From a bacterium (GTDB lineage Bacteria > Planctomycetota > B15-G4 > JADJEK01): DNA of 6,802 nt. The DNA lies in NCBI GenBank assembly GCA_030428825.1, contig JAUIEL010000394.1:1-6802 (forward strand), written 5' to 3'. The position numbers and the translations under genes were made by a program. The notes under the pieces were generated by a model. The model was not told where the DNA came from. It was given only the letters and a program-made list of their open reading frames with translations, and did not search any database. Each line of letters begins with the position of its first letter. The stretch's first letter is position 1. Below, piece after piece: positions 5,974-6,802 of this stretch.

Positions 5974-6802
5974 CTAAGGGCGCCAGGCGAGGCTCGTCCC
6001 GAAGACGACGCCGGAGCCGCCGACGGGGGCGAGGAGGCCGCGTTCGAGGTCGGCGACGAGCGGTCCGCTGCGGCCGGCGGTCTCGTCCGTGTCGGCGAGG
6101 TCGAACGCGAGGAGGGCGCCGTCGGGGGACCAGGCGAAGCTCGCCACGGTCCGGCCGGTGAGGAGGGAGAGTCCCGTCGGTCCTCCCGGTCCTCCCGGTC
6201 CGCCCGGTCCGAAGAGGAGCGGGCGCTCGCGGCCGCTCGAGACGTTCCGCAGCGTCAGGACCGCGGAGCCTCCGCCCGTCTCGCCCTCCCGGAGGAGCGC
6301 CAGGGTCTCGCCGTCCGGGGACCGCCCGAGGAGCCGCGCTCCGGCGCCCGACGTGATCGGCTCGTCGAACCGGTCGCGCATCCGCACGCGACGGACGTGC
6401 GCGGAGTACCCGCCGTCGTCCGCGACGAACGTGCGCGTGTAGTACAGGTGCTCGGCGTCGGCGGAGAAGACGAGGTCGGCCCACGGGAGCGGGAACGGTC
6501 CGAACGACGCGAGGCGCGTCACGAGCTCGGCGTCGAGATCGAGGACCTCGATTCGGATCGGCGTCGAGGAGGTGTCGTACCACGCGATCCGACGCCCGTC
6601 CGGAGACCAGCTCGGGCGCGCCCCCGTCGCGAGACGTCGCAGGTCGCGGCCGTCGGGGCGGACCAGGAACAGTCCCGGCTCGGCCCCCCGCGCGAGACCG
6701 GTGAACGCGAGCCACTCGCCGTCCGGGGACCAGGAGACGGAGGAGGCGGTGAGGCCCGGGGCGATGCGTCGCGTCTCCCCCCGCTCGACGTCGAGCACGA
6801 AC
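5974..6802 (-). CDS. PD40/TolB-like beta-propeller protein, N-terminus beyond the window
   Basis: The frame is open from the right edge (FVLDVERG) to TAG at 5974-5976. The GTG at 6798 is probably internal, and the real start lies outside the window. Counting that codon as residue 1, blade motifs of the PD40 (WD40-like TolB propeller) family appear as VSWSPDGEWLAF (21-32), PSWSPDGRRIAW (62-73), LVFSADAEHLYY (109-120), a weaker LGRSPDGETLAL (157-168) and FAWSPDGALLAF (220-231), so at least five blades are present. Such propellers usually act in the periplasm or in protein-protein contacts; no enzymatic motif is visible. A low-complexity Gly-Pro stretch (196-206) joins two blades. The protein ends GTSLAWRP, which reads like the opening of another blade (normally LAW-x-PDG) cut short, so the 3' end may be truncated by the adjacent inverted-repeat element. 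Export cannot be judged without the N-terminus. It converges on the peptidase gene and shares no operon with it. Confidence 0.8.
   Translation of the reverse strand, partial: FVLDVERGETRRIAPGLTASSVSWSPDGEWLAFTGLARGAEPGLFLVRPDGRDLRRLATGARPSWSPDGRRIAWYDTSSTPIRIEVLDLDAELVTRLASFGPFPLPWADLVFSADAEHLYYTRTFVADDGGYSAHVRRVRMRDRFDEPITSGAGARLLGRSPDGETLALLREGETGGGSAVLTLRNVSSGRERPLLFGPGGPGGPGGPTGLSLLTGRTVASFAWSPDGALLAFDLADTDETAGRSGPLVADLERGLLAPVGGSGVVFGTSLAWRP
6178..6210 (-). repeat. 9-bp tandem microrepeat encoding (GGP)n
   Basis: About 3.7 copies of the plus-strand unit cggtcctcc, in frame, encode GPGGPGGPGGP in a loop of the PD40 propeller protein. One copy differs by a single base (cggtccgcc). The near-identical codons suggest recent slippage expansion. 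The position between blade motifs fits a tolerated surface loop. Confidence 0.8.

Noticed and set aside
2436..6161. Plus-strand frame of more than 1200 residues overlapping the peptidase
   Set aside because: The product is extremely Arg-rich and out of frame with the well-supported S8 peptidase; it is a composition artefact.
5630..6715. Minus-strand 361-residue frame overlapping the propeller gene
   Set aside because: It is Arg/Pro-rich low-complexity sequence out of frame with the PD40 repeats, so it is a shadow.

Overview
The window is GC-rich (about 70% by eye), with strong third-position G/C bias (GTC, GCG, TCG and CTC dominate). Nothing fixes the taxon. The protein repertoire suggests a free-living Gram-negative-type bacterium with large secreted proteins, such as a Planctomycetota, Acidobacteriota, Myxococcota or similar metagenomic lineage. 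The clues are a large fibre-like exoprotein, a multidomain subtilisin with pre-peptidase-type beta-sandwiches, and a PD40 beta-propeller protein. My weak preference for Planctomycetota rests on general family familiarity, not on a search.

Layout: (1) 1-2351, minus strand, is a secreted fibre/adhesin-like protein cut at its C-terminus by the window edge. It has a signal peptide, a 'YQG' N-terminal domain, ten exact-length decapeptide repeats, a tail-fibre-like ADTVDG..FLRSD motif, a long beta-rich stalk, a conserved C-terminal beta domain and the start of a coiled coil. (2) 2352-2544 is a 193-bp divergent intergenic region with good Shine-Dalgarno sequences for both flanking genes and a 7-bp inverted repeat. 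(3) 2545-5736, plus strand, is a complete 1063-residue secreted S8 serine peptidase with D547, H600, N701 and S781 in place, three N-terminal beta-sandwich modules, an inhibitor-like prodomain, a BACON-like domain and a C-terminal DxDxDG domain. (4) 5737-5973 is a convergent intergenic region holding a possible 199-bp element bounded by 15-bp imperfect inverted repeats (14/15 match). (5) 5974-6802, minus strand, is a PD40/TolB-like beta-propeller protein cut at its N-terminus by the window edge. It ends in the middle of a blade motif, and its stop codon abuts the inverted repeat.

The fibre protein and the protease are divergently transcribed from one short control region and both carry export signals, so they may work together at the cell surface or outside the cell; that is inference. 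I see no CRISPR array, tRNA, rRNA, transposase or recognised defence system. The most notable points are the period-10/period-20 repeat in the fibre protein and the apparent truncation of the propeller gene at the edge of a small inverted-repeat element.
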